Assembly: GCF_033100795.1 (NCBI RefSeq)
Contig: NZ_JAWLVI010000001.1
Location: 682,001 to 746,000 of the forward strand
DNA: 64,000 bases
Direction of reading: 5' to 3'
Source of the DNA: Pseudothioclava sp033100795
GTDB taxonomy: Bacteria > Pseudomonadota > Alphaproteobacteria > Rhodobacterales > Rhodobacteraceae
Shown: positions 44,479 through 54,006 of the stretch, piece after piece
Position numbering within the stretch: the first letter of the stretch is position 1
How the letters are laid out: each line of letters starts with the position of its first letter
Translations under genes and position numbers: made by a program
Notes under the pieces: model-generated
Told to the model about the DNA's origin: nothing
The model's database searches: none
Seen by the model: only the letters and a program-made list of their open reading frames with translations

Positions 44479-45359
44479 GGCTGGTCTCCTGAGCCGAAAG
44501 AAACGAGGGTCACGGCGGGCTCGGGGCGGCCCTGTCCGGCGCCCATGATCGCGAAGGTCGCGCCAGATTGCGGCGCGGAATTTAATGCTTCTGCATCAAG
44601 ACCTTGCGTGGCGGAAGTGCAGTAAAGCGTGGTGAAATCCGCCCCCCCGAAGGCTGGGCAAGTGGTATGCGGCGCAGGCAGATCGAGCCGCGCGCCAAGC
44701 GTGCCATCAGGGGCCATACGCAGCACCGTCCCCTCGCCCCAAAGTGCGATCCAAAGCGCCCCTTCGGCATCGGTCACAGCCCCGTCGGGATAAACCCCAA
44801 GCAGTCCGCAATCGAGGAACAACTCGGGCGCGGCAGCAGGCCAGCCGTCGCCGTCCAGCGCCACGCGGAACACCTGCGCAATCGCCGTATCTGCGAAATA
44901 GGCGACACTCCTGTCCGGCGCAAAACAGATCGCATTGGGGATTGTCACCTGACCGACCAGTCGGCGCAATTCTCCGCCGGCAAAACGATAGATTGCCCCT
45001 GCCCCCGTCTCTGCCGATTTCCCCATCGTCCCGATCCAGAAGCCGCCCCAAGGGTCCGCGCGCCCGTCGTTCGAGCGCGTCAGGGGGTTATCGGCCTCAA
45101 GCAGGCAAAGCGGTGTCAGGGTTTCGGCCGCTATATCAAACACCAACAGCGCGGTTTCAGAGGCAACCAGCAGGCGCTCCGCATCAATCCAGCCCGCCGC
45201 CGAACACATCTCGGGCAGGGATACCTCGCGGGTGGCGCCGGTCCCGGGCTTGCGCGCGAGCAGCCGCCGCCCCGTGATGTCGAACCAGAACAGCTCGGCC
45301 CGCAAAGGGTGCCAAAGCGCGCCCTCACCCAATTCGCAAATCCGCGCGTCGAACTGCAT
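44475..45359 (-). CDS. SMP-30 family sugar lactonase
   Basis: 294 residues from the ATG at 45359 (MQFDARICELGEGALWHP); the adjacent ATG at 45362 is too close to the AAGGAGG ribosome site. Six-bladed propeller lactonase: Glu in ICELGEGALWHP binds the metal, as do Asn/Asp in TRSNDGRADPWGGFWIGTMG, NAICFAPD and the late Asp in GVYPDGAVTDAEGALW. It hydrolyses galactono- or arabinolactone to the aldonate. It overlaps the dehydrogenase gene and the aldolase gene by a few bases each. Confidence 0.88.
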   Translation of the reverse strand: MQFDARICELGEGALWHPLRAELFWFDITGRRLLARKPGTGATREVSLPEMCSAAGWIDAERLLVASETALLVFDIAAETLTPLCLLEADNPLTRSNDGRADPWGGFWIGTMGKSAETGAGAIYRFAGGELRRLVGQVTIPNAICFAPDRSVAYFADTAIAQVFRVALDGDGWPAAAPELFLDCGLLGVYPDGAVTDAEGALWIALWGEGTVLRMAPDGTLGARLDLPAPHTTCPAFGGADFTTLYCTSATQGLDAEALNSAPQSGATFAIMGAGQGRPEPAVTLVSFGSGDQP

Positions 45360-45976
45360 CATGCCTCCTTGGCCGCATCATAAGCGGCAACGATGGCGCG
45401 CGCGCGGGTGGCAACCTCGGCCAGACTTAGCCCCGGCGTATAAAGTGCCGTGCCGATGCCAAAACCATCAGCGCCCGCCGCAAACCACTGCGCAAAATTC
45501 TCTGGCCCTGCGCCACCAACGGCATAAACCTGTGTTCCCGCAGGCAGAACCGCGCGCATTGCGCGAAGCCCCAGCGGCCCGATCTGCGCCCCCGGAAACA
45601 GCTTCAGCCCACTCGCCCCTGCCGCCAGCGCGGCGAAAGCTTCGGTCGGGGTGAAGACGCCGGGCCAGGAGGCCAGCCCCGCTTTGCGCGTCACCGCAAT
45701 CACTTCGGTGTCGCAATTGGGCGAGACGATCAACCGCCCGCCCGCCTGCGCCACCGCCTGCACATCTGCCGCAGTCAACACCGTGCCCGCGCCGATCTCG
45801 ACCTCGGGACGATCCGCGAAAGCCCGCGCCATCGCCGCGATTGAGACCAGCGGATCAGGCGAGTTCAGTGGCACTTCGATCGAGGTGATCCCCGCCTCAA
45901 CCAATGCCTTGGCACAAGGCACCGCCTCGGCCGGAGTAATCCCGCGCAAAATCGCGATCAGATTACGTTCAGTCAT
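45359..45976 (-). CDS. dgoA: 2-dehydro-3-deoxy-6-phosphogalactonate aldolase
   Basis: 205 residues from the ATG at 45976; the upstream part of the open frame is antisense to the kinase gene's own frame and discarded. KDPG/KDPGal aldolase family: NLIAILRGITPAEA with the Glu-binding Arg, SIEVPLNSPDP, VEIGAGTVLTAADV, IVSPNCDTEVI and the Schiff-base Lys in GASGLKLFPGAQIG. It splits KDPGal into pyruvate and glyceraldehyde-3-P. Partner of the kinase encoded upstream (8-base overlap). Confidence 0.9.
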   Translation of the reverse strand: MTERNLIAILRGITPAEAVPCAKALVEAGITSIEVPLNSPDPLVSIAAMARAFADRPEVEIGAGTVLTAADVQAVAQAGGRLIVSPNCDTEVIAVTRKAGLASWPGVFTPTEAFAALAAGASGLKLFPGAQIGPLGLRAMRAVLPAGTQVYAVGGAGPENFAQWFAAGADGFGIGTALYTPGLSLAEVATRARAIVAAYDAAKEA

Positions 45977-46856
45977 GGGTCGCCCCCTCGTATAAAGACC
46001 ATAGCCCCTCGCGCACGAGATCGGCCCCGTCCAGTGCCCGCGCCTTACATCCGGCAACAGCCAGCGCGCGCAGGTAATGGGCTGACAGCCCCGCCCCGCC
46101 AATCACCACAGCCTCTGAGACGCCCGCCCCAAAAGCCGCGATCTCGGCCCCGATCAGAAGGCCGGACAGCCGCGCCCGAGACGCCTCGGGCCGCGTTCCC
46201 GCCAGCAGACCCGAGGCGCGGATCGCGAACAATTCGGCCAAGGCCGCACCCGCAAGCCCCGCCTGAACGCCCGCATCAAAGGCCGCCGCGTCAAACCCGT
46301 CTGTCGCAACCGAATGGCGCAGCACCGATTGCGTCGCAAGAAGCGAGAACAGCTCTCCCGTCATTGCGGTGTGAAAGCCCTGCACCTGCCCACCCGCCAG
46401 ATGCACCCATTTCGAATGGGTGCCCGGCAGGATCGCTGCGCCCTCGAACGCGGGTTCCGCAGCCAGAAACCCCGCGATTTGCGTCTCTTCGCCGCGCATC
46501 ACATCGGCTGGGTCGGCCTGCGACAGCCCCGGCACGATCTCAACCCGCACGCGTTGATCGCGGGCAGAGACCTTGCAGGTTTGCCCCGCCTCGACCGGCG
46601 CGCAGGGGACCGCACGGTAAGACGCCTCAACCCAACCCTGCCGCGCGCCGACCATGCCGCACGCCAGCACAGGCACCCGCGCCGTTTCCAGCCATGGCCC
46701 GATCAGCTCCAGCAGCGCAGGCTCAAAGCCATCGGGTTCAAGCGACCCCATGCCTTTCGCAGACCCCGCCTCGGCCAGAACCGCACGGCCCGCCATCGCC
46801 CACGCACGCAGATGGCTGGTGCCCCAATCAACGGCGATCCACTCGACAGCGTCCAC
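45969..46856 (-). CDS. dgoK: 2-dehydro-3-deoxygalactonokinase
   Basis: 295 residues from a GTG at 46856, preceded by AAGGAGGG at good spacing. The DgoK family start WIAVDWGTSHLRAWAM contains the phosphate-binding loop; LACGMVGARQGW, ILPGTHSKWVHL and GEIAAFG-like stretches (LIGAEIAAFGAGVSEAVVIG) follow. It phosphorylates 2-keto-3-deoxygalactonate at C6 to feed the aldolase. Together they are the phosphorylative De Ley-Doudoroff branch for D-galactose. Confidence 0.9.
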   Translation of the reverse strand: MDAVEWIAVDWGTSHLRAWAMAGRAVLAEAGSAKGMGSLEPDGFEPALLELIGPWLETARVPVLACGMVGARQGWVEASYRAVPCAPVEAGQTCKVSARDQRVRVEIVPGLSQADPADVMRGEETQIAGFLAAEPAFEGAAILPGTHSKWVHLAGGQVQGFHTAMTGELFSLLATQSVLRHSVATDGFDAAAFDAGVQAGLAGAALAELFAIRASGLLAGTRPEASRARLSGLLIGAEIAAFGAGVSEAVVIGGAGLSAHYLRALAVAGCKARALDGADLVREGLWSLYEGATHD

Positions 46857-46868
46857 GCTGCGCCCTCC

Positions 46869-48377
46869 TTACAGGTCTTCGGGCAGTATCGCCTCGGGCA
46901 AGTTCTGGTAGCTGACTGGACGCAAGAAGCGGCGGATGGCCATCGTGCCGACCGAGGTTGCCCCGAAGTTGGTCGAGGCCGGATACGGTCCGCCGTGGAC
47001 CATTGCGTCACAAACCTCGACCCCCGTCGGGAAGCCATTGGCCAGCACGCGGCCCGCCTTGCGCTCCAGCACCGGCATCAGGCGGCGCGCCAGATCGGTG
47101 TCGCCCGCATCCAGATGCAGTGTCGCCGTCAGCTGCCCCTCGAACGAACGCGCAACGGCCAGCATTTCTTCTGCGTTTTCAACCGTTACCAGCAGGCCAA
47201 GCGGCCCGAAGACCTCTTCGCCAAGCGCGTGATTGCCAAGCCAGTCCGCACCCTTCACCACGAACAGATAGGGCGTCGCGTCGCGCTGGTTGCACATCGA
47301 GGTCAGCACCTCGCGCACGCCTGCGGCACCCGCAATCCGGTCGCGCCCCTGACGATAGGCTGCCGCGATCCCGTCGGTCAGCATCACCTGCGCCCCCACG
47401 GCTGACAGCGCCTCGCGCGCCGCATCGGCAATCGTATCGGCCTGAGACGCCATCACCACCGCAATCCCCGGATTGGTGCAGAACTGCCCTGCCCCCATGG
47501 TCAGCGACCCGGCCCAGCCTTTGCCGATCTCGGCACCGCGCGCGGAAACCGCCTCGGGCAACAAAAACATCGGGTTGACCGAGCCAAGCTCGCCAAAGAA
47601 CGGGATCGGCTCGGGGCGCGAAACGCACAGATCAAACAGCGCGCGACCACCCGCAAGCGAGCCGGTAAAGCCCACCGCCTTAATCAGCGGATGCTGCACC
47701 AGCCCCGTGCCGACGTCGCGTTTGCCGCCCTGCACCAGCGAGAACACCCCCGGATGGACCCCGCAGCGCTTGATCGCCGCATGGATCGCTTCGGCCACAA
47801 TCTCGCCCGTGCCCGGATGCGCCGAATGGCCCTTCACGACCACCGGACAGCCCGCCGCCAGTGCCGAAGCCGTGTCGCCCCCCGCCGTCGAAAACGCGAG
47901 CGGGAAGTTCGAGGCGCCAAACACCGCCACAGGCCCGATCGGGCGCTGCATCAGCCTAATATCAGGGCGCGGCAGAGGCGTGCGCTCGGGCAGCGCGACA
48001 TCGTGGCGGCGGTCCAGATAATCGCCGTCCAGAATGTGGCCGGCGAACAGGCGCAACTGCCCCGTGGTGCGCCCGCGCTCGCCCTCAAGACGCGCGACGG
48101 GCAGGCCGGTTTCCTGCGTGCCGATCTCGGTGATCGCGGCGGCGCGCGCCTCGATTTCATCGGCGATGGTCTCCAGAAACTCGGCCCGCGCCTCGCGCGT
48201 TGAATAGCCATAGGACCAGAACGCCTCTTCCGCCGCCTCGCAGGCCGTATTCACCAGATCGACCGTGCCGACCGAGAATTCATGCGCGGGCCCATGCGCG
48301 GGTTCCGAGCTGAATTTCATATCCGTTGCAATCCAGTCGCCCGCGATCAGGTGCTTGCCATGAGGTGTGAATGTCAT
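46869..48377 (-). CDS. Alpha-ketoglutaric semialdehyde dehydrogenase (NADP+)
   Basis: 502 residues from the ATG at 48377. Aldehyde dehydrogenase superfamily, of the branch that ends the non-phosphorylative arabinose pathway. Visible parts: GPVAVFGASNFPLAFSTAGG (Asn of the oxyanion hole), FTGSLAGGRALFDL, general base Glu in FFGELGSVNPMF, nucleophile Cys in GAGQFCTNPGI. It converts 2-ketoglutarate semialdehyde to 2-ketoglutarate. Gene order dehydratase - this enzyme - kinase places both lower branches in one operon. Confidence 0.85.
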   Translation of the reverse strand: MTFTPHGKHLIAGDWIATDMKFSSEPAHGPAHEFSVGTVDLVNTACEAAEEAFWSYGYSTREARAEFLETIADEIEARAAAITEIGTQETGLPVARLEGERGRTTGQLRLFAGHILDGDYLDRRHDVALPERTPLPRPDIRLMQRPIGPVAVFGASNFPLAFSTAGGDTASALAAGCPVVVKGHSAHPGTGEIVAEAIHAAIKRCGVHPGVFSLVQGGKRDVGTGLVQHPLIKAVGFTGSLAGGRALFDLCVSRPEPIPFFGELGSVNPMFLLPEAVSARGAEIGKGWAGSLTMGAGQFCTNPGIAVVMASQADTIADAAREALSAVGAQVMLTDGIAAAYRQGRDRIAGAAGVREVLTSMCNQRDATPYLFVVKGADWLGNHALGEEVFGPLGLLVTVENAEEMLAVARSFEGQLTATLHLDAGDTDLARRLMPVLERKAGRVLANGFPTGVEVCDAMVHGGPYPASTNFGATSVGTMAIRRFLRPVSYQNLPEAILPEDL

Positions 48378-48421
48378 CGTATCGTCCTTATTCGGTTTCG
48401 GCGTCCCGCCGTGAGTATCAG

Positions 48422-48439
48422 CCCGGGGCCCCCCCCGGG
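48422..48439 (-). repeat. GC hairpin between dehydratase and aldehyde-dehydrogenase genes
   Basis: CCCGGGG and CCCCGGG form a 7-bp stem around a 4-base loop, 10 bases past the stop of the dehydratase gene. No T-run. A likely mRNA processing or stability element inside the operon. Confidence 0.5.
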
Positions 48440-48448
48440 GTGTCCGGT

Positions 48449-50203
48449 TTAGTGGCTGTCCTTGCCGACGGCATTGCCACGGCAGCCTTTCAGGAAACCG
48501 AGATCCGCGCCAGTATCCGCGCCCTCGACATGGGTCTGGTGCAGCCACGCATAGCCGCTTTCCGCTTGCTCGTGACCGGGCGTCCATGCAGCCAAACGCT
48601 TGGCCAGTTCGGCGTCCGAAATATCCAGATGCAGGCGGCGGTTCGGCACATCAATCTCGATCATATCGCCGTCGCGCACAACCGCCAAAGGCCCGCCGAC
48701 CGCCGCTTCGGGCGAGGTATGCAGCACCACCGTGCCATAGGCCGTTCCCGACATACGCGCATCCGAAATCCGCACCATATCGGTGATCCCCTTCTTCAGC
48801 ACCTTTGGCGGCAGGCCCATATTCCCGACCTCGGCCATACCCGGATAGCCGCGCGGGCCACAGTTTTTCAGGACCATGACACAGGTCTCATCAATATCAA
48901 GTGCGTCGTCGTTGATCTTGGCCTTATAGTCGTCGATGTCCTCGAACACCACGGCGCGGCCACGATGCTGCATCAGTTCGGGCGAGGCCGCCGAGGGCTT
49001 CAACACCGCCCCCTTCGGCGCAAGGTTGCCCTTGAGCACAGCAATCCCCCCTTGCTGCGTCAGCGCCTTTTCCAGCGGCAGGATCACGTCATCGTTGTGG
49101 TTAATGACGTCCTTCACCTCATCCCAGATCGCCAGCCCCGAGACCGTCAGCGCATTTTTGTGCAACTGCCCGCCCTCGCCCAGACGTTTCAGAACCACCG
49201 GCAGGCCGCCCGCGTAGAAGAACTCTTCCATCAGGTATTTGCCCGACGGCATCAGGTTGACGATAGTCGCAACATCACGCCCGCAGCGATCCCAGTCATC
49301 AAGTGTCAGATCGACCCCCACGCGGCCTGCAAGCGCAAGCAGATGGATCACCGCATTGGTCGATCCGCCAATTGCACCATTCGTGCGAATAGCATTCTCA
49401 AACGCGTTTTTAGTCAGAATATCAGAGGGTTTCAGGTCGTCCTTCACCATCTGAACGATGCGCCGACCCGACATTTGCGCCATCACGCGGCGGCGGCTGT
49501 CCACCGCCGGAATCGCTGCATTCCCCGAGAGCGCCATCCCCAGAGCCTCGACCATCGAGGCCATCGAGGACGCCGTGCCCATCGTGTTGCAAGTGCCGGT
49601 CGAGCGGCTCATCGACTGCTCGGCCTCAAGGAATTCTTCGGCCGTCATCTCGCCCGCTTTCACCGCTTCCGAGAATTTCCACAGATGGGTGCCCGACCCC
49701 ACGCGCTCGTTCCGGTAATAGCCGTTCAGCATCGGCCCGCCGGTCACGACGATCGAGGGAATATCGCACGACGCCGCCCCCATCATCAGCGAGGGCGTGG
49801 TCTTGTCGCAGCCCACCAGCAGCACGCAACCATCCATCGGCTGACCGCGGATGGTTTCCTCTACCGCCAGCGCGGCGAGGTTGCGGAACATCATCGCCGT
49901 CGGGCGGAAGGTGTTTTCGGATGCCGAGAACACCGGCACCTCCACCGGAAAGCCACCTGCCTCCCACACGCCCGCCTTCACTTTCTCGGCCAGCTCTTTC
50001 ATGTGGATGCCGTTGCAGGGCGACAGCTCTGACCACGTATTCAGGATGCCGATGATCGGGCGCCCGTCGAACAGATCATGCGGGTAGCCCTGATTTTTCA
50101 TCCAGCCCCGATGATAAATCGTGTCGCGCGAGGTGCCCTCATACCATTCCTGCGAACGCAGGCGGCGCGGCCAGGGGGCGGGCTTGAAGGAGTTGACGGA
50201 CAT
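48449..50203 (-). CDS. IlvD/Edd-family aldonate dehydratase (L-arabinonate / D-galactonate type)
   Basis: 584 residues. Iron-sulfur dehydratase with the three Cys regions of the family: SPCNGIHMKELAEKV (about 62), LVGCDKTTPSLMMGAAS (about 130) and RSTGTCNTMGTASSM (about 200). The C-terminal family block is MVRISDARMSGTAYGTVVLH. The start MSVNSFKPAPWPRRLRSQEW and length match the sugar-acid branch (L-arabonate dehydratase) rather than IlvD. It removes water from L-arabinonate, and probably D-galactonate, to give the 2-keto-3-deoxy acid. Strong GGAGACC ribosome site. Confidence 0.88.
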   Translation of the reverse strand: MSVNSFKPAPWPRRLRSQEWYEGTSRDTIYHRGWMKNQGYPHDLFDGRPIIGILNTWSELSPCNGIHMKELAEKVKAGVWEAGGFPVEVPVFSASENTFRPTAMMFRNLAALAVEETIRGQPMDGCVLLVGCDKTTPSLMMGAASCDIPSIVVTGGPMLNGYYRNERVGSGTHLWKFSEAVKAGEMTAEEFLEAEQSMSRSTGTCNTMGTASSMASMVEALGMALSGNAAIPAVDSRRRVMAQMSGRRIVQMVKDDLKPSDILTKNAFENAIRTNGAIGGSTNAVIHLLALAGRVGVDLTLDDWDRCGRDVATIVNLMPSGKYLMEEFFYAGGLPVVLKRLGEGGQLHKNALTVSGLAIWDEVKDVINHNDDVILPLEKALTQQGGIAVLKGNLAPKGAVLKPSAASPELMQHRGRAVVFEDIDDYKAKINDDALDIDETCVMVLKNCGPRGYPGMAEVGNMGLPPKVLKKGITDMVRISDARMSGTAYGTVVLHTSPEAAVGGPLAVVRDGDMIEIDVPNRRLHLDISDAELAKRLAAWTPGHEQAESGYAWLHQTHVEGADTGADLGFLKGCRGNAVGKDSH

Positions 50204-50220
50204 CTTAGGTCTCCAGAAAA

Positions 50221-51192
50221 TCAGAGGGAACGAACCGTCACGGCGCGATCAGGCGCGCCGTCTTCGGTCGCAAGAGGGTTGGTCAGCGCCAATCCAAAGG
50301 CGGGCGCAGAAATCTCGAACACATCGCCGGGTTCGGTCACGACCCCTGCCCCGCAAGACAGCGTCGCCGTGCCGAACATATGCACATGCAGGTCTCCGGC
50401 GCGGCGGAAGGCCGCGTATTTGAAGTGGTGATGTTCAAGGTTGGCAAGCGTATGGGACATATTCGCCTCGCCCGAAAGGAACGGCGCATCAAAGATCGCC
50501 TCGCCATTGCGCAAGACGCGCGAGCGCCCCTCGATATGGGCGGGCAGCTCTCCGATAAGGATCTCGGGCCCGAAACTTGCCGGCCGCAGCTTGGAGTGCG
50601 CGAGGAAGAGGTAGTTCATCTTTTCGGTCACATGATCGGAGAATTCATTCGCCAGCGTAAAGCCTATGCGAAATGGTATACCATTTTCCCCGATCAGATA
50701 AAACCCCGCAATTTCCGGCTCTTCGCCACCATCCAGCGCGAAGGCAGGAGAAACCAGCGGATCGCCCGGCGCAATCGCCTCGGTGCCCGGCCCTTTGTAG
50801 AACCACTCGGGCTGCACCCCTACCGCGCCCTGCGCGGGCTTGCCTCCCTCGATCCCCATACGAAACATCTTCATCGAGTCCGTCTCGTGCTCGGGGGCGG
50901 CGGCGTGCATTGCATTGCGCGTCGAGGCCGAGCCCAGATGCGTCAGCCCGGTGCCGCACAGATACATCCGGGCCGGTTCAGGATGGCGCACCGGCACATC
51001 AAGCTTGCCCGCCGAGGCCAACGCCAGCAAATCCACCGCCTCGCCGCCCGCAGGCAGGATCTCGGCCAGTTTTGCCCCCTTCGCAACAGCCTCGGAGGCC
51101 AGTTCGAAGATCGAGGTCCGCCCCGGAACTAGGCGGGCAGCTTCGCCCTCGCGGCAAATCACACCGCCCGATTTCAATTGGCTCAGATGCAT
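50221..51192 (-). CDS. gguC: GguC / AraD1-type protein (FAH fold)
   Basis: 323 residues. Fumarylacetoacetate-hydrolase-like fold, with MYLCGTGLTHLGSASTRNAM, EPEIAGFYLIGENGIPFRIG, LGFTLANE-like (IGFTLANEFSDHVTEKMNYL) and AKLRPASFGPE-like stretches. The context ggu(A)(B)C is exactly that of Agrobacterium gguC beside chvE. Family members are annotated AraD1 and are thought to act on 2-keto-3-deoxy-L-arabonate (dehydration to ketoglutaric semialdehyde); I treat that as likely, not proven. It would link the IlvD-type dehydratase with the semialdehyde dehydrogenase. Confidence 0.82.
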   Translation of the reverse strand: MHLSQLKSGGVICREGEAARLVPGRTSIFELASEAVAKGAKLAEILPAGGEAVDLLALASAGKLDVPVRHPEPARMYLCGTGLTHLGSASTRNAMHAAAPEHETDSMKMFRMGIEGGKPAQGAVGVQPEWFYKGPGTEAIAPGDPLVSPAFALDGGEEPEIAGFYLIGENGIPFRIGFTLANEFSDHVTEKMNYLFLAHSKLRPASFGPEILIGELPAHIEGRSRVLRNGEAIFDAPFLSGEANMSHTLANLEHHHFKYAAFRRAGDLHVHMFGTATLSCGAGVVTEPGDVFEISAPAFGLALTNPLATEDGAPDRAVTVRSL

Positions 51193-51197
51193 TGGTC

Positions 51198-52409
51198 TTA
51201 ACCTTGCTTACGTTTGTTGTAGACGTCGAAGATAACGGCAGCGAGCAGCACCAGGCCTTTGATAACCTGCTGATAATCAATACCGATCCCCATGATCGAC
51301 ATGCCGTTGTTCATCACCCCCATGATGAAGGCACCGACAACCGCCCCCACGATTTTCCCCGAGCCGCCCGACATCGACGCCCCGCCAATGAACACAGCTG
51401 CAATCACATCCAGTTCGATCCCGAAGCCCGCTTTCGGCGTCGCGGTATTGAGGCGCGCGGCAAATATCAGCCCCGCCAACGCGGCCAGCAGCCCCATGTT
51501 GACGAAGGACAGGAAGGTCAGGCGCTCGGTCTTGATGCCTGAGAGTTTCGCCGCTTTTTCATTGCCGCCAAGCGCGTAAACCCGCCGCCCGATCACCGTA
51601 TTTTCGGTCAGGAAGGCATAGACCACCACCAGCACGCCCATCGTCACCAGCACGTTTGGCAGCCCGCGGAAGGTCGCCAGCTTGAAGGTCAGGAACAGCA
51701 TCGCGCCCAGAACGATGATATTGCGCGCCCAGAAGAAATTGGCGGGTTCACCACTGATGCCATAGGCTTTGTTGTGCGCACGCTCGCGCAGGCCAAGCCA
51801 GATCACGAAACCCGCCGCCATAAGCCCCACGCCCATCGCCAGCACGTTGAACGCGCGCGCGCCGAAAACCTCGCCAAGTGCGGCGGTCGCCTCGCGCGGC
51901 AGGAGGTCAGGCACAAACCCTGTAGACAAAAGCTGGAACGAGCCGGGGAACGGGCCGACGGATTGCCCCTCCAGCAGCCACAAGGACAGCCCGCGAAACA
52001 CCAGCATCCCCGCCAGCGTCACGATGAAGGAGGGGATTTTCCAATAGGCGACCCAATAGCCCTGCGCCGCCCCGATCAGCGCCCCCATCACCAGCGCAAC
52101 AGGGATCGTCACCGCAACCGGCACGTTCCACTCGACAATCATCACCGCAGCAAAAGCACCGATGAACCCCATCACCGAGCCGACCGAGAGGTCGATATTG
52201 CCCGACACAATGACGATCAGCATCCCAAGCGCCATGATGATGATGTAGCTGTTTTGCAGGAACAGGTTGGTGATGTTGACCGGACGCATCAGTGTCCCGC
52301 CGGTTACGATCTGGAAAAACGCCATGATCGCGATCAGCGCGAACAAAAGCCCGTATTCACGCATATGGGCTGCAAGATAGCCTTTCAACCCTTTGGTTTC
52401 GTGGTCCAT
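51198..52409 (-). CDS. gguB: Sugar ABC importer permease GguB
   Basis: 403 residues from the ATG at 52409 (MDHETKGLKGYLAAHMREYG). About ten membrane segments of the CUT2 (XylH/RbsC) permease family, with the conserved IVIVSGNIDLSVGSVMGFIG and, near the end, AAVFIGGASMSGGSGKIVGA. It forms the channel for sugars delivered by ChvE. Lies 5 bases from gguC and 10 from gguA. Confidence 0.92.
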   Translation of the reverse strand: MDHETKGLKGYLAAHMREYGLLFALIAIMAFFQIVTGGTLMRPVNITNLFLQNSYIIIMALGMLIVIVSGNIDLSVGSVMGFIGAFAAVMIVEWNVPVAVTIPVALVMGALIGAAQGYWVAYWKIPSFIVTLAGMLVFRGLSLWLLEGQSVGPFPGSFQLLSTGFVPDLLPREATAALGEVFGARAFNVLAMGVGLMAAGFVIWLGLRERAHNKAYGISGEPANFFWARNIIVLGAMLFLTFKLATFRGLPNVLVTMGVLVVVYAFLTENTVIGRRVYALGGNEKAAKLSGIKTERLTFLSFVNMGLLAALAGLIFAARLNTATPKAGFGIELDVIAAVFIGGASMSGGSGKIVGAVVGAFIMGVMNNGMSIMGIGIDYQQVIKGLVLLAAVIFDVYNKRKQG

Positions 52410-52419
52410 TTCCGTTCCC

Positions 52420-53937
52420 TCATTCCGTAACGATGAGCGACATGATGCGCTCTTGCGAGGCATCAGAAGCGGGCAATTCACCCACAAACGCGCCTTCGTT
52501 CATGACGTAAATCCGATCGCACATACCCAGAAGTTCGGGCATCTCGGACGAGATCATCACCACGCCTTTGCCCTGCGCGGAGAGATCGTTGATGATCGAA
52601 TAAATCTCGTATTTCGCGCCGACGTCGATGCCGCGCGTGGGTTCATCCAAAATCAGAACCTCGGGGTCGGTGAACAGCCATTTGGCCAGCACGACCTTTT
52701 GCTGGTTACCGCCAGACAGGTTCCCGACCTTCTGGAAGACACTCGGCGTGCGCGTGGCTAGCGCCTTGCGATACCGCTCGGCCACTTCGGTTTCGCGCCG
52801 CTCGTCCAGCACGCCGTGCGATGACACGCTTTCCAGTTTCGCCAGCGAGGTATTAAAGCGGATGCTTTCGTCGAGGATCAGCCCTAATTCCTTGCGATCT
52901 TCGGTGACATAGGCCAGCCCCGCCTCAATCGCGCGGGTGACTTCGCTCAGGTCTACCGGCTGCCCTTTCAGACGCACCTCGCCTGAGATATTGCGCCCCC
53001 AGCTTTGGCCAAAGATCGACATGGCCAGTTCGGTCCGCCCCGAGCCCATCAGCCCCGCGATGCCCACCACTTCGCCCGCCCGCACATTGAACGAGATGTC
53101 CCGGATTACCTGCCGTCCGGCGTGTTCAGGGTGCCAGACATTCCAGCCCGAGACCTCCATCAGCAGATCGCCCGCCCGACGGTCACGCTCGGGGTAACGC
53201 TGCGACATATCGCGCCCGACCATATCGCGCACGATGTCGTCCTCGGACAGCCCCGCCTTCGCATCCAGCGTCGAGACCGTCATCCCGTCGCGGATCACCG
53301 TCACGGTATCGGCGACATAGCGCACCTCATTGAGCTTGTGCGAAATCAGGATGCAGGTCACGCCCTGCGCCTTGAGTTCCAGCATCAGGTCCAAAAGCGC
53401 GCGGCTGTCGTTTTCCTGAAGTGCGGCGGTGGGTTCGTCCAGGATCAAAAGCCGCACGTCTTTCGACAGAGCCTTCGCGATCTCGACAAGCTGCTGCTTG
53501 CCAACCCCGATCGAATCGACCAGCGTTCCGGGCGTTTCCGACAGGCCGACCTTGCGCAAAAGTTCGGTCGTGCGGGCAAAAGTCTCGCGCCAGTTCAGCA
53601 CTCCGCCCGAGGCGCGCTCATTGCCCAGAAAGATGTTCTCGGCAATCGAAAGCTGCGGCACCAGCGCCAGTTCCTGATGGATAATCACGATGCCGTGGTC
53701 TTCGCTATCGCGCAGGGTGCGAAACTCGGCCAGCGCCCCGTCATAGTGGATTTCGCCGTCATAGCTGCCCGCCGGATAGACACCCGAAAGTACCTTCATC
53801 AGCGTCGATTTTCCGGCACCGTTCTCGCCGCAAATTGCGTGAATCTCTCCGGCCTCAACGCGCAAGTTCACCTGATCGAGCGCCTTAACACCAGGAAATT
53901 CTTTGGTAATATTTCTCATTTCGAGAAGAGTGGTCAT
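52420..53937 (-). CDS. gguA: Sugar ABC importer ATP-binding protein GguA (two ABC domains)
   Basis: 505 residues from the ATG at 53937; upstream frame discarded. Tandem ABC domains as in MglA, XylG and RbsA. First: Walker A ICGENGAGKSTLMKVLSG, signature VGKQQLVEIAKAL, Walker B LLILDEPTAAL. Second: degenerate Walker A AGLMGSGRTELAMSIFG, signature NLSGGNQQKVVLAKWL, Walker B EVLILDEPTRGIDVGAK. It powers the GguB channel. A hairpin lies in the gap to chvE upstream. Confidence 0.94.
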   Translation of the reverse strand: MTTLLEMRNITKEFPGVKALDQVNLRVEAGEIHAICGENGAGKSTLMKVLSGVYPAGSYDGEIHYDGALAEFRTLRDSEDHGIVIIHQELALVPQLSIAENIFLGNERASGGVLNWRETFARTTELLRKVGLSETPGTLVDSIGVGKQQLVEIAKALSKDVRLLILDEPTAALQENDSRALLDLMLELKAQGVTCILISHKLNEVRYVADTVTVIRDGMTVSTLDAKAGLSEDDIVRDMVGRDMSQRYPERDRRAGDLLMEVSGWNVWHPEHAGRQVIRDISFNVRAGEVVGIAGLMGSGRTELAMSIFGQSWGRNISGEVRLKGQPVDLSEVTRAIEAGLAYVTEDRKELGLILDESIRFNTSLAKLESVSSHGVLDERRETEVAERYRKALATRTPSVFQKVGNLSGGNQQKVVLAKWLFTDPEVLILDEPTRGIDVGAKYEIYSIINDLSAQGKGVVMISSEMPELLGMCDRIYVMNEGAFVGELPASDASQERIMSLIVTE

Positions 53938-54006
53938 GGCATCCGCCTCACTCTGGCCCACTATCGCAGGCTGGTCGTCGATCTTTGTGTCCCCTCGAAA
54001 GGCCAC

